From positions 56,061,085 through 56,125,084 of the forward strand of contig NC_037689.1 of NCBI RefSeq assembly GCF_003255815.1: a stretch of 64,000 nt of DNA, read 5' to 3'. The position numbers were made by a program, and so were the translations under genes. Each line of letters opens with the position of its first letter. Positions within the stretch are counted from its first letter, which is position 1. The stretch is from Theropithecus gelada. Lineage: Eukaryota > Chordata > Mammalia > Primates > Cercopithecidae. Shown piece after piece: positions 45,549-56,636 of the stretch. The notes under the pieces are model-generated. The model saw nothing but the letters and a program-made list of their open reading frames with translations, was not told the origin of the DNA and searched no databases.

Positions 45549-47346
45549 AATAGCTCTTATTATTTTGAAATATGTTCTATCAATACCTATTTATTGAGTG
45601 TTTTTAGCATGAAGGGGTGTTGAATTTTATTGAAAGCCTTTTCTGCATCTACTGAGATAATCACGTGGTTTTTGTCATTGGTTCTGTTTATGTGATGATT
45701 ACATTTATTAATTTGCATAAGTGTAACCAACCTTGCATCCCAGGGATGAAACTGACTTGATTGTGCTGGATGAGTTTTTTGATGTGCTGAGGATTCAGTT
45801 TGCCAGTATTTTATTGAGGATTTTGGCATCAATGTTCATCAGGGATAGTGGCCTGAAATTTTCTTTTCTTGTTGTGTCTCTGCCAGGTTTTGGTATCAGG
45901 ATGATGCTGGCCTCATAAAATGAGTTAGGGAGGATTCCCTCTTTTTCTATTGAGTGGAATAGTTTCAGAAGGAATGGTATCAACTCCTCTTTGTACCTCT
46001 GGTAGAATTCGACTGTGAATCCGTCCGGTCCTGGACTTTTTCTCGTTGGTAGGCTATTAATTACTGCCTCAATTTCAGAACTTGTTATTGGTCTATTCAG
46101 GGATTCAACTTCTTCCTGGTTTAGACTTGGGAGGGTGTATGTGTCCACGAATTTATCCATTTCTTCTAGATTTTCTAGTTTATTTGTGTAGAGGTGTTTG
46201 TAGTATTCTCTGATGGTAGTTTGTATTTCTGTGGGACCAGTGGTGATATTCCCTTTATCATTTTTTATTGTGTCTATTTGGTTTTTCTCTCTTCTTTATT
46301 AGTCTGGCTAGCAGTCTATCTATTTTATTGATCTTTTCAAAAAACAGCTCCTGGATTCATTGATTTTTTGAAGGGTGTTTCATTTCTCTATCTCCTTCAG
46401 TTCTGCTCTGATCTTAGTTATTTCTTGTCTTCTTCTAGCTTTTGAATTTGTTTGCTCCTGCTTCTCTAGTTCTTTTAATTGTGATGTTAGGGTGTTGGTT
46501 TTAGATCTTTCTTGCATTCTCATGTGGGCATTTAGTGCTGTAAATTTCCCTCTAGACACTGCTTTAAATGTGTCTCAGAGATTCTGTTACGTTGTGTCTT
46601 TGTTCGCATTGGTTTCAAAGAACTTCTTTATTTCTGCCTTAAATTCGTTATTTACCCAGTAGTCATTCGGGAGCAGGTTGTTCAATTTCCACGTAGTTGT
46701 GCGGTTTTGAGTGCGTTTCTTAATCCTGAGTTCTAATTTGATTGCCCTGTGGTCTGAGAGACTGTTTGTTATTATTTACGTTATTTTGCATTTGCTGAGG
46801 AGTATTTTACTTCCAATTAGGTGGTCAATTTTAGAATAAGGTCAGAGTGGTGCTGAGAAGAATGCATATTCTGTTGATTTGGGGTGGAGAGTTCTGTAGA
46901 TGTCTATTAGGTCCTCTTGGTCCAGAGTCGAGTTCAAGTCCTGAATACCCTTGTTAATTTTGTGTCTCGTTGATCTGTCTAATATCGACAGTAGGATGTT
47001 AAAGTCTCCCACTGTTATTTTGTGGGAGTCTAAGTCTCTTTGTAGGTCTCTAAGAACTTGCTTTATGAATCTGGGTGTTCCTGTATTGGGTACATATATA
47101 TTTAGGATAGTTAGCTCTTCTCGTTGCATTGATCCCTTTATCATTATGTAATGCCCATTTTGTATCTTTTCATCTTTTTTTGTTTAAAGTCTGTTTTATT
47201 AGAGACTAGGATTGCAACCCCTGCCTTTTATTTATTTTTTTTTTTTCGGCTTTCCATTTGCTTGGTAAATATTCTTCCATCCCTTTATTTTGAGCCTATG
47301 TGTGTCTTTGCACATGAGATGGGTCTCCTGAATACAGCACACCAAT
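45549..47346 (-). mobile_element. L1PA ORF2 segment, inverted (5' part of a 5'-inverted L1)
   Basis: Antisense ORF2 from about codon 640 (left) back to about codon 32 (right). Minus-strand frames such as 45795-46160 (121 codons) and 46842-47144 (100 codons) are readily recognised L1 endonuclease/RT pieces. It abuts at 47346 the plus-strand L1 3' end. The flanking 'gtttgatat' at 45539-45547 recurs at 47983-47991 beyond the tail, so both segments entered as one insertion. Confidence 0.85.
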
Positions 47347-47982
47347 GAGTCTTGACTCTTGGTGGGAGTGTAAATTAGTTCAACCATTGTGGAAGACAGT
47401 GTGGTGATTCCTCAAGGATCTAGAACCAGAAATACCATTTGACCCAGCAATCCCATTACTGAGTATATACCCAAAGGATTATAAATCATTCTACTATAAA
47501 GACACAGGCATATATATGTTTATTGCGGCACCATTCACAATAGCAAAGACTTGGATCCAACCCAAATGCCCATCAATGATAGACTGGATAATGAAAATGT
47601 GGCACATACACACCATGGAATACTATGCAGCCATAAAAATGGATGAGTTAATGTCATTTGCAGGGACATGGAGGAAGCTGGAAACCATCATTCTCAGCCA
47701 ACTGACACAGGAACAGAAAACCAAACACTGCATGTTCTCACTCACAAGTGGGAGTTGAACAATGAGAACACATGGACACAGGGAGGGGAACATCACACAC
47801 CAGGGCCTGTTGGGGGACATGGGGGTGTAGGGAAGGGATAGCATTAGGATAAATAACTAATGTAGATGACGTTTTGATGGGTGCAGCAAACCACCTTGAC
47901 AAGTGTATACCTATATAACAAACCTGCACGTTCTGCACATGTACCCCAGAACTTAAAGTATAATAACAAAAATTTTTTTAAA
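47347..47982 (+). mobile_element. L1PA 3' end (ORF2 C-terminus, 3' UTR, A-rich tail)
   Basis: Sense ORF2 from about codon 1150. The frame 47516-47758 ends in the usual K-T-K-H-C-M-F-S-L-T tail. The 3' UTR follows to 'acttaaagtataataac' and a short A/T-rich tail. The ORF2 stretch between the two segments, about codons 640-1150, is absent. It fits insertion by twin priming with loss at the junction. Confidence 0.88.
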
Positions 47983-48021
47983 GTTTGATATCACAATTTA
48001 TATATTTGTATATTGTGTATC

Positions 48022-48604
48022 TGTGATGGTTAATATTAAGTGTCAACTTGATTGAACTGAAGGACATAAAGTATTGTTTCTGGGTGTATCTTGGTGTTTA
48101 TGGGTGTTGCCAGAAAAGATTAACATTTGAGGCAGTGGACTGGCAGAGGAAGTCAGCCCCCTCTTAGGAAGACCAACCCACAATGTGGTTTGGCACCATT
48201 CAATCCACTGCCAGCATGGCTAGAAAAAGCAGGCAGAAGAAGGTGGAAGATTCTGAATTGCTGAATCTTCTGGTCTTCATCTTTCTCTCATACTGAATGC
48301 TTCCTGCCCTCGATCATCAGACTCCAAGTTATTTGGCTTTTGGACTCTTGGACTTACACTAGTGGTTTGCAGGGGTTCTTGGACCTTCAACCACAGAATG
48401 AAGGCTGCACTATTGGCTTCTCTACTTTAGAGGTTTTGGGACTCAGACAGAGCTACTACTGGCTTCCTTGTTCCTCAACTTGCAGACAGCCTATTGTGGG
48501 ACTTCACCTTGTGATTGTGTGAGTCAAGTCTCCTTAATAAACTCCCTTTCATATATACATATATCCTATTAGTTCTGTCCCTCTAGAGAACCCTGTCTAA
48601 TACA
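48022..48604 (+). mobile_element. MLT2A-type (ERVL/HERVL) solo LTR with perfect target duplication
   Basis: A 583-bp LTR from 'tgtgatggttaatatt' to 'ctgtctaataca'. The 5-bp sequence 'gtatc' flanks it exactly at 48017-48021 and 48605-48609. The poly(A) signal aataaa is at 48536-48541. There is no internal region, so the provirus was lost by LTR-LTR recombination. Confidence 0.88.
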
Positions 48605-48639
48605 GTATCCCTTAAATTATAATAGCTATTTTTATTTTT

Positions 48640-49317
48640 AATAGTTTTATTTTTAACTTTCATACTAAAGAATAATGGTGGTCATTTACATGCCACCGTT
48701 ATAGTAGCATAACGGTATACTAAATTTGACTATCTACTTCCTTTGTCCAGTGAGTTTTATATTTTCCTGGTTTTTTTTGTTACTAATTTGCATCAGGTTC
48801 TTTCAGTGTGTAGAAATCCGTTTAGCATTTCTTGTAATAATGGCCTGATTGTGATGAACTCCCTCAGTTTCTGTTTGTCTGGTTAACTCTATCTCTCCTT
48901 CATTCTGGAGGACATCTTTGACAGATACAGTATTCTTGGTTGACAGTTTTAAATTTTTTTTTCTTTTTTTTTAAGCATTTTTAATATATCATCCCACTCT
49001 CTCCTGGTCTATAAGGTTTCTGCTTATAAATCTGCTGCTAACCTCAAACTTCCTTATATGTTATGTCCTTTTCTCTTGCTGCTTTCAGGAATCTTTGTCC
49101 TTGATTTTTGACAGTTTGATTATAATATGTCTTTGTGTCATCTTATTTAGATTGAATCTGTTTGGAAACCTTTGGTCTTTCTGTAATGGGATGTTTATAT
49201 ATTTCTCCAAATTTGGAGTGTTTTCTGCTATTATATCTTTAAATGAGCTTTGTATATCTTTTTATTTTCTCCTTACATTGATGCCTGCTCTTTCGAAAAT
49301 GTGGGCATTTATTTTAG
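48640..49317 (-). mobile_element. L1 ORF1/5' region, minus strand
   Basis: Antisense text of an old L1P/L1MA 5' region: 'tttctgtttgtctggttaac', 'ctccttcattctggagga', 'tgacagtttgattataat'. It continues beyond a truncated Alu into the 5' UTR at 49540. Confidence 0.6.
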
Positions 49318-49318
49318 T

Positions 49319-49414
49319 CTTTTTTTTTTTTTTTTTTTTTTTTTGGGGGGGTCTTCCTTTTTTCCCCCTGGTGGGGGGCGGGGGGTGGTTTCTTTTTTTT
49401 TGGAAATCTTTCCC

Positions 49415-49450
<36 letters not shown>
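49319..49450. repeat. Two poly(T) runs around a G/C homopolymer island
   Basis: A T run to 49344, then 73 bases of G, C and T homopolymer blocks (for example seven G, then 'cccccctt'), then a T run of about 33 bases to 49450 that leads into a truncated Alu. The middle block matches no Alu or L1 text. It sits where a single Alu tail would be expected and may be a sequencing artefact. Confidence 0.75.
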
Positions 49451-49451
<1 letters not shown>

Positions 49452-49526
49452 AGGTGGAGTCTCACTCTGTCGCCCAGGCTGGAGTGCAGTGGCGCGATCT
49501 CTGTTCACTGCAAGCTCTGCCTCCCG
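49451..49526 (-). mobile_element. 5'-truncated Alu, minus strand (76 bp)
   Basis: Only the 3'-most ~75 bp of an Alu in reverse ('gaggtggagtctcactctgt' to 'caagctctgcctcccg'). 'tattttagtcttt' occurs on both sides (49310-49322 counting into the T run, and 49527-49539), so the target duplication encloses the whole tail island. Confidence 0.85.
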
Positions 49527-49539
49527 TATTTTAGTCTTT

Positions 49540-51046
49540 ATAAACTGGCTTTGTCTGGGTAAGCCCTCTGCCAGTCGGCCCATCCAGAGATTCTGTGTAG
49601 GCTGCCTGCATGTCTGGAGGTAGACTTGCTGCTGGAGTCATTGTGCAGCCGGGCCTATTGCCTTGGTCAGCAGGTGGGAAGGCCTGACACCTGGGTCTGC
49701 AGTGTTGGTCCCGAATCCTGGATCCATTGGGGTGGACCTATTAATTGCATCTGTAGAGATGGGACTAAAGCTTGGGTCCATGAGAATGGCCCAAAACCCA
49801 GTACGTGTGGAGGCTAGCCTGAAGTCTGGGCCCACAGGGGCTGACATGACATGGGGGTGGACCCTTAACTTTAGTCCTCAAATGCTGGCCTGGCAGTGGG
49901 GTGTGTCTATACCCAAAGTCTGCAATAGTACGTGTGGGTCTTGGGTCCATAAGGGCTAGACTGGAGTCTAGGTTTTCAGGGGTGTTCCTGCAGTCTCAGT
50001 TCATAGGATTCAACCTGACAAAGTGGTTTCCTGGAGTGGTTCTGGACCTCAGGTGTGCTGGAACAGGCCTAGACTTGTGTCTCCTGGAGCCTGGGTTTGA
50101 CCTGATGCTGGGGCTGGCATGGAGCCTGTGTCTATGGGGATTGCCGTGGAAAGTATGATTGTGGGTGCTAGCGTGGATCCTATGTCCACTGATGCTGGCC
50201 TGGAGACTTGTTGTGCAGGTGCTAGCCTAGAGGCTAGGTCTGTGAAGGCTTGCCTGGAGTCTAAGAATGGGGGGGATGACTGGAGACCTGGGTACACACG
50301 TGCCAGTCCAGAATTGTGATCTACTGGGACCGGCCTGGATCCTGGGTCTGCTGGATCAAGCGTAATCCCTGGGTTGCTAGAACATAGTGCCACAGGTGCC
50401 AGTCTTGAGGGTTGGGTCACAGAGACCAGCCTGGCACTGGGAAGGCATGGAATCTGTGTCTCTGAGTGTCTACCTTGCATTTGAAGTTGGGCTGCTGACT
50501 TGGTGCTAGGGTAGGTCTGAAGCATGGGGCCATGAGGGCCACCTCAGTGCTGAGAATAATCCAGAGCCTGGGACCACTGGGTTCAGGCTGGCCGTGGGGT
50601 GGCTCTGAGACAGACTCCGTCTTGTGTGCCTGGAACCTGGAGCTGCAGGATCTGGCCTCGAGCTGAGGTGGCTGGAGGCTCAGACACAGGCACCTGTATA
50701 GAGTCTGGGACCCTGGGGTTCTGCCTAGCACTGGGTTTTACTGGGGAATTCCCAGTGTTGGGGTCCAAAGCTAGGACCATTGCTTACTTCCTTCCCCTTC
50801 CCCTGTATGGAGGGTATCTCTCTCCATAACTGTGCTACCTCAGGTTGGGAGAGAGGTAATGAGGGTAACATGAAGCTATTATTCCTACTCTCATCAATGT
50901 GAGTTTTCTTATTTCTTTCATATACTAAGGTGCTGTAATCGATCACCTGTCATTTCTGAAGATGTATTTGTACATGATAGTTGTTCATATTGGTGCTTTT
51001 GTGGGGGCACAAGTGCTAGAGTGTCCTATTTGCTGACATCTGTCCC
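49540..51046 (-). mobile_element. L1 5' UTR with degenerate G-rich tandem repeats, minus strand
   Basis: Antisense 5' UTR of an old L1. The right edge reads 'gtgtcctatttgctgacatc', which reversed is a typical L1 start. Between about 49640 and 50730 a 30-45 bp motif recurs many times in diverged form, built on 'gctggcctggagtctgggtc'. Frames of 60-158 codons occur on both strands because stops are rare in this repeat. None is a credible gene. Confidence 0.6.
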
Positions 51047-53035
51047 TTTGAGCTTGAATTTAAATACATGCCATCTAACTTGAGATCCTGGACACATAAC
51101 CATTGTTCTATATGGTAATGAGTAAATTGGAAATTTCTAAGCCCTGTGATTATGACAATGTGACATGATCTGTTGTGAGAAGTTAGTAGAGGAGAGATCC
51201 TACAAGGCAGTTTTAATGTAAATCTGAGTCCCGTGAGACACACCTACAGCAGGTTCAATCAGTTAAGTGATAATAACACAGATTGAAATGATCAATAGTC
51301 TTAAAAGTCTAGGATTTGGGGGATGTGTCTAAAAAGGGCAGTTAATTTGAACATAGAGCCAATGCATGCGGTCTTCTGCTTTGTATTAAAGTAATTGCAC
51401 AGGTCTTTAAAAGGTAAACTGTGGCTTGGATTGAGCAGGAGTAAGCTGCTGAGATCCTTCTAAGAACTTCATTAGAGATACACAATAAAGATAGAAAGAT
51501 TAAATGTAAATAAGAAGGGGTTATTTTAGATGGCTAGTAGATCAAGCATATTTTAACCAGTCAATATAATACTTAGTAAAAATAAACAGCACATGAGTGA
51601 ATATGGATTTTTCCATCCAACATTCTGTGATTAGTAACAGAGTGTAATTAACATGTTGCTACAAATCTGAAACTCACATTTTGAGAAAAGCTTTTCAATT
51701 CCTTTCACTCCTCCAGAGGACTCTAGGAGAGTACAAGGAAACATTTTTTTTTTTTTCTACATTCTCCCGAAGTTTGCTTTTCTCTTTTCTAAACATCACA
51801 CAGTTGAAATGCCAACTGTATAATGTTAGTTATCATGCAGTTATTATGTTACTGTTAGCCAATGAAGTTAGTAAGGATGAATTTGTGACAGGATACATCC
51901 ACATGGTTACCAATACTTTCTATAAAAATGAATCTAAGGCTTTTGTTTTCTGTTGGAGAAAACTAAATTCTGTGCTTATCCAAGAAGAGGAAATTCACAA
52001 TGTAGGTGAAAGGGGTGAGCAAATCTGGGAGACCAGGGAAGAGATAATGGAATTGTCTATTTTGGGGTTCATACAGGACAGAAGGTACATGTGTATAGGA
52101 TTGTAATGAAGATTAAGAGACTAGACAGAACAAAGGAGGTGAAAAACAAGTTCACAAAGAGCAAGAAACATGGAAAGGTGTAAATGTTCACGCTTTGAAA
52201 TTTTGGTGGTGGTGCTCTGCTATCAGAGAAGCAGAAGCTTGATCATGAGTAGGAGAAAAGTGGAGCTTGCTAGAGCTAATAAGGTCTAGGAAGTAAATTA
52301 AGAGGTTATCCAAAGTGTTATTAGCATCAATGTGGACTCTTCTTTCTGTATCTAGGTAATCTGCTCTGTGCTGTGAATTCCATGCCTGCAAGATGCCAAG
52401 ACCTTAAATAATAATTATATGATATATAATAAATTAAGTACATTTCCATATCACTTTATAATGTGATGTCACCGTGGACAATATCTCTTTCTTCTCAGGA
52501 GCCCATTCATTCAGATGTTTTCCCTTCTTCTCTGTGATAGCATCTTAAAACTGTGAAAGATGAAGTCAAGCTATCAGATATTAAAAGATTAAGACATTTG
52601 TGCAAAATTGGGAAATTTGTGTATGATAGTATCTTTTGGGTTTGAGCAAAATCATTTTGAAATTTGCATGTTGAAAACATACATCATCTCACTGATTTGG
52701 GGCCTGAGGGCATTAGGAATAAATGGAACATAAAATATATATGAATGGGTTAAAGAAAGCAAGGAGTTCTGGTATTGGACTTCACTCCTTCAAATGATTT
52801 TCATGAACTCATTTGGAAGACAAATATTTATGTTTAGTCTTAGGTAACAAATCCATCAAGCCACAGAACAGCAGCTACCAACAGTTTGTCATGGCCAAGC
52901 ACCAGCAGTTCAGTGGCTCTGAGTGGTGAAAGGAACATGACATGAGTGTGTTTGTGGAGATTCCAGAACTACATTCTTAATGCTACCCGAGCCAGCAATT
53001 CATTTGCCAATTGTATAAAATCCCCAAGTACTGCT
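51047..53035. other. Unassigned DNA, ~2 kb
   Basis: No repeat named. The plus-strand frame 51681-52106 (141 codons) starts at a plausible ATG but has no domain I recognise and spans a 14-T run coding for phenylalanines. I do not call it a gene. Confidence 0.45.
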
Positions 53036-53039
53036 GATT

Positions 53040-53070
53040 TATGTATGTATGTATGTATGTATGTATGTAT
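53040..53070. repeat. (ATGT)n microsatellite at an L1 tail
   Basis: About seven ATGT units exactly where the poly(A) tail of the following minus-strand L1 should be. Confidence 0.88.
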
Positions 53071-54258
53071 TATTTTATTATACTTCAAGTTCTGGGATAC
53101 ATGTGCAGAACGTTCAGGTTTGTTACATAGGTATACATGTGCCATGGTGGCTTGCTGCACCCATCAACACGTGATCTACATTAGATATTTCTACTAATGC
53201 TATCCCTCCTCTTGCCCCCTACTCCTGGGCAGGCCCCGGTGTGATGTTCTGCTCCCTGTATCCATGTGTTCTCATTGTTCAACTCCCACTTATGAGTGAG
53301 AACATGCGGTGTTTGGTTTTCTATTCCTGTGTTAGTTTGCTGAGAATGATGGTTTCTAGCTTCCTGCATGTCCCTGCAAAGGACATGAACTCATTCTTTT
53401 TTATGGCTGCATAGTATTCTATGGTGTATATGTGCAACATTTTCTTTATCCAGTCTATCATTGATGGGCATTTGATTTGGTTTCAAGTCTTTGCTATTGT
53501 AAATAGTGCTGCAAAAAATATACATGTGTATGTGTCTTTATAGTAGAATGATTTATAATCCTTTGAGTAGATACCCAGTAATGGGATTGCTGAGTTAAAT
53601 GGTATTTCTGGTTCTAGATCCTTGAGGTATCACTACATTGTCTTCCACAATGGTTGAACTAATTTACACTCCCACCAACAGTGTAAAAGCTTTCCTATTT
53701 CTCCACATCCTCTCCAGTATCTGTTGTTTCCTGACTTCTTAATGATCACCATTCTAAAGTATGCAAGATACTCTCTCATTGTGGTTTTGATTTGCATTTT
53801 TCTAATGACCAGTAATGATAAGCTTGTTTTCTTATGTTTGTTGGCCACATAAATGTCTTCTTTTGAGAAGTGTCTGTTCATATCCTTTGCCCACTTTTTG
53901 ATGGGGTTATTTGATTTTTTCTTGTAAATTTGTTTAGATTCCTTGTAGATTCTGGATATGAGCCCTTTGTCAGATGGATAGATTGCAGAAAGTTTCTCCC
54001 ATTTAGGTTGCCTGCTCACTCTGATGATAGTTTCTTTGGCTATGCAGAAGCTCTTTAGTTTAATTAGATCCCACTTGTCAATTTTGACTTTTGTTGCAAT
54101 TGCTTTTGCAACAAAAAAGTCATGAAGTCTTTGCCCATGCTCATGTCCAGAATGGTATTGCCTGGTTTTTCTTCTAGGGTTTTTATGATTTTATGTTTTG
54201 TACTTAAGTCTTTAATCCATCCTGAGTTAATTTTTATATAAAGGGTAAGTAAGGAGTC
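53071..54258 (-). mobile_element. L1PA 3' end, minus strand (3' segment of a 5'-inverted L1)
   Basis: Antisense L1 from the 3' UTR end ('tattttattatacttcaag') through the ORF2 C-terminus to about codon 995. The minus-strand frame 53633-54019 (128 codons) reads L1 ORF2 C-terminal peptide, with I-K-K-S-G-N-N-R and H-C-W-W-E-C-K-L. At 54258 the orientation flips. Confidence 0.88.
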
Positions 54259-55334
54259 CAGAATGACTACTGGTTAAATAACTAAATCAAGGCAGAAATA
54301 AAGAAGTTCTTTGAAACCAATGAGAACAAACACACAATGTACCAGAATCTCTGGGACACAAATAAAGCAATGTCTAGAGGGAAATTTATAGCACTAAATG
54401 CCCACATGAGAATTCAGGAAAGATCGAAAATTTACACCCTATTATCACAACTAAAAGAACTAGAGAAGCAAGAGCAAACAAATTCAAAAACTGGAAGAAG
54501 ACCAGAAATAACTAAGATTAGAGCAGAACTAGAGAAACAAAAAACCCTTCAAAAAAATCAATGAATCCAGGAGCTATCTGTTTGTAAAGATTAACAAAAT
54601 AGATAGACCTCTAGCCATACTAATAAAGAAGAAAAGAGAGAAGAATGAAATAGGAACCATAAAAAATGATAAAGGGGATATCACCACCGATCCCTCAGAA
54701 ATACAAACTACCATCAGAGAATACTATAAACACCTCTATGCAAATAAACTAGAAAAATATAGCAGAAATGGATAAATTTCTGGACACATACACACTCCCA
54801 AAACTAAACCAGGAAGAAGTTGAATCCCTGAATAGACTTAAGAACAAGTTCTGAAATTGAGGCAGTAATTAATAGCCTACCAACCAAAAAAAAAAAAACA
54901 AACAAAAAAAAAAAAACCCAGGATCAGATGGATTCACAACGGAATTCTACCAGAGATACAAAGAGGAGCTGATACCATTCCTTCTGAAACTATTCCACTC
55001 AATAGAAAAAGAGGGAATCCTCCCTAAGTCATTTCATCTAACTCATTTTATGAGGCCAACATCATCCTGATACCAAAACCTAGCAGAGACACCACAAAAA
55101 AAAAGAAACTTTCAGGCCAATATTCCTGATGAACATTGATGCCAAAATCCTCAATAAAATACTGGCAAACCAAATCCAGCAGCACATAAAAAAGCTTATC
55201 CAGCAAGGTCAAATCGGCTTTATCCCTGGGATGCAAGGCTGGTTAAACTTATGCAAATTAATAAACATAATCCATCACATAAACAGAACCAATGACAAAA
55301 ACCACATGATTATCTCAACAGATGCAGAAAGGCT
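54259..55334 (+). mobile_element. L1PA ORF2, inverted 5' part, left of Alu
   Basis: Sense ORF2 from just after the endonuclease (about codon 255) into the reverse transcriptase. Frames 54337-54564 and 55129-55362 are clear L1 pieces. An A-rich expansion lies near 54890-54915. An AluY is inserted at 55335. Confidence 0.85.
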
Positions 55335-55635
55335 GGCCGGGCGCGGTGGCTTAAGCCTGTAATCCCAGCACTTTGGGAGGCCGAGACGGGCGATCACGAG
55401 GTCAGAAGATCGAGACCATCCTGGCTAACATGGTGAAACCCCGTCTCTACTAAAAAAAATACAAAAAACTAGCCGGGCGAGGTGGCGGGCGCCTGTAGTC
55501 CCAGCTACTCGGGAGGCTGAGGCAGGAGAATGGCGTAAACCCGGGAGGCGGAGCTTGCAGTGAGCTGAGATCCGGCCACTGCACTCCAGCCTGGGTGACA
55601 GAGCGAGACTCTGTCTCAAAAAAAAAAAAAAAAAA
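55335..55635 (+). mobile_element. AluY, Old World monkey type, inside L1
   Basis: Full length, near-consensus, with 'ggcttaagcctgtaatccc' and 'tccggccactgcactcc'. I find no target duplication. L1 text left of it stops at 'gatgcagaaaggc' and on the right resumes at 'ttcaacaccg', so some L1 bases are missing at the site. Confidence 0.93.
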
Positions 55636-56629
55636 TTCAACACCGAGATAAACTAGGTATTGATAGAACATATCTCAAAATAATAAGACCTATTTATGAC
55701 AAACCCACAGTCAATGTCACACTGAATGGGCAAAAGCTAGAAGCATTCTCTTTGAAAACCAGCACAAGACAAGGATGCCCTCTCTTACCACTCCTATTCA
55801 ACATAGTATTGGAAGTTCTAGCTAGGGCAACCAGGCAAGATAAAGAAATAAAGCATATTCAAATAGGAAGGGAGGAAGTCAAATTGTCTCTCTTTGCAGA
55901 TGACATGATTGCATATTTAGAAAACCCCATCGTCTTAGCCCAAAAACTCCTTAAGCTGATAAGCAACTTCAGCAAAGTCTCAGGATACAAAATCAATGTG
56001 CAGAAATCACAAGCATTCCTATACACCAATAACAGACAAACAGAAAGCCAAATCATGAGTGAACTCCCATTCATAATTGCTTCAAAGAGAACAAAATACC
56101 TAGGAATACAACTTACCAGGGATGTGAAGGCCTCTTCAAGGAGAACTACAAACCACTGCTGAAGGAAATAAGAGAGGACACAAACAAATGGAAAAACATT
56201 CCATGCTCATGTATAGGAAGAATCAGTATTGTGAAAATGGCCAAACTGCCCCAAGTAATTTATAGATTCAATGCTATTCCCATCAAGGTACCATTGACTT
56301 TCTCCACAGAATTAGAAAAAACTACTTTAAATTTCACATAGAACCATTAAAGAGCCTGTATAACCAAGATAATCCTAAGCAAAAAGAACAAAGCTGGAGG
56401 CATCATGCTACCTGACTTCAAACTATACTACAAGGCTACAGTAACCAAAACAGCATGGTACTGGTACCAAACCAGATATATAGACCAATGGAACAGAACA
56501 CAGCCCTCAGAAATAATACCACATGTCTACAACCATATGATCTTTGACAAACCTGACAAAAACAAGCAATGGGGAAAGGATTCCCTATTTAATAAATGGT
56601 GTTGAGAAAACTGGCTAGTCATATGCAGA
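55636..56629 (+). mobile_element. L1PA ORF2, inverted 5' part, right of Alu
   Basis: Continues ORF2: frame 55752-56162 (136 codons) contains the polymerase motif F-A-D-D-M-I-A-Y-L and the following region, and frame 56405-56605 continues to N-K-W-C. It ends at 'ctggctagtcatatgcag', which in an intact L1 is followed almost directly by the text found in antisense at 54258. 'gatttat' at 56630-56636 repeats 53036-53042. Confidence 0.86.
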
Positions 56630-56636
56630 GATTTAT

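Noticed and set aside
49095..49583. 155-codon and other frames rich in F, K or P
   Set aside because: Produced by the poly(T) and G/C homopolymer island and the Alu end.
50049..50525. 158-codon minus-strand frame
   Set aside because: Comes from G-rich tandem repeats of an L1 5' UTR with few stops; no domain.
51681..52106. 141-codon plus-strand frame as a host gene
   Set aside because: No domain, no neighbouring exon-like frame, and a run of phenylalanines encoded by a T tract; fits a chance frame.
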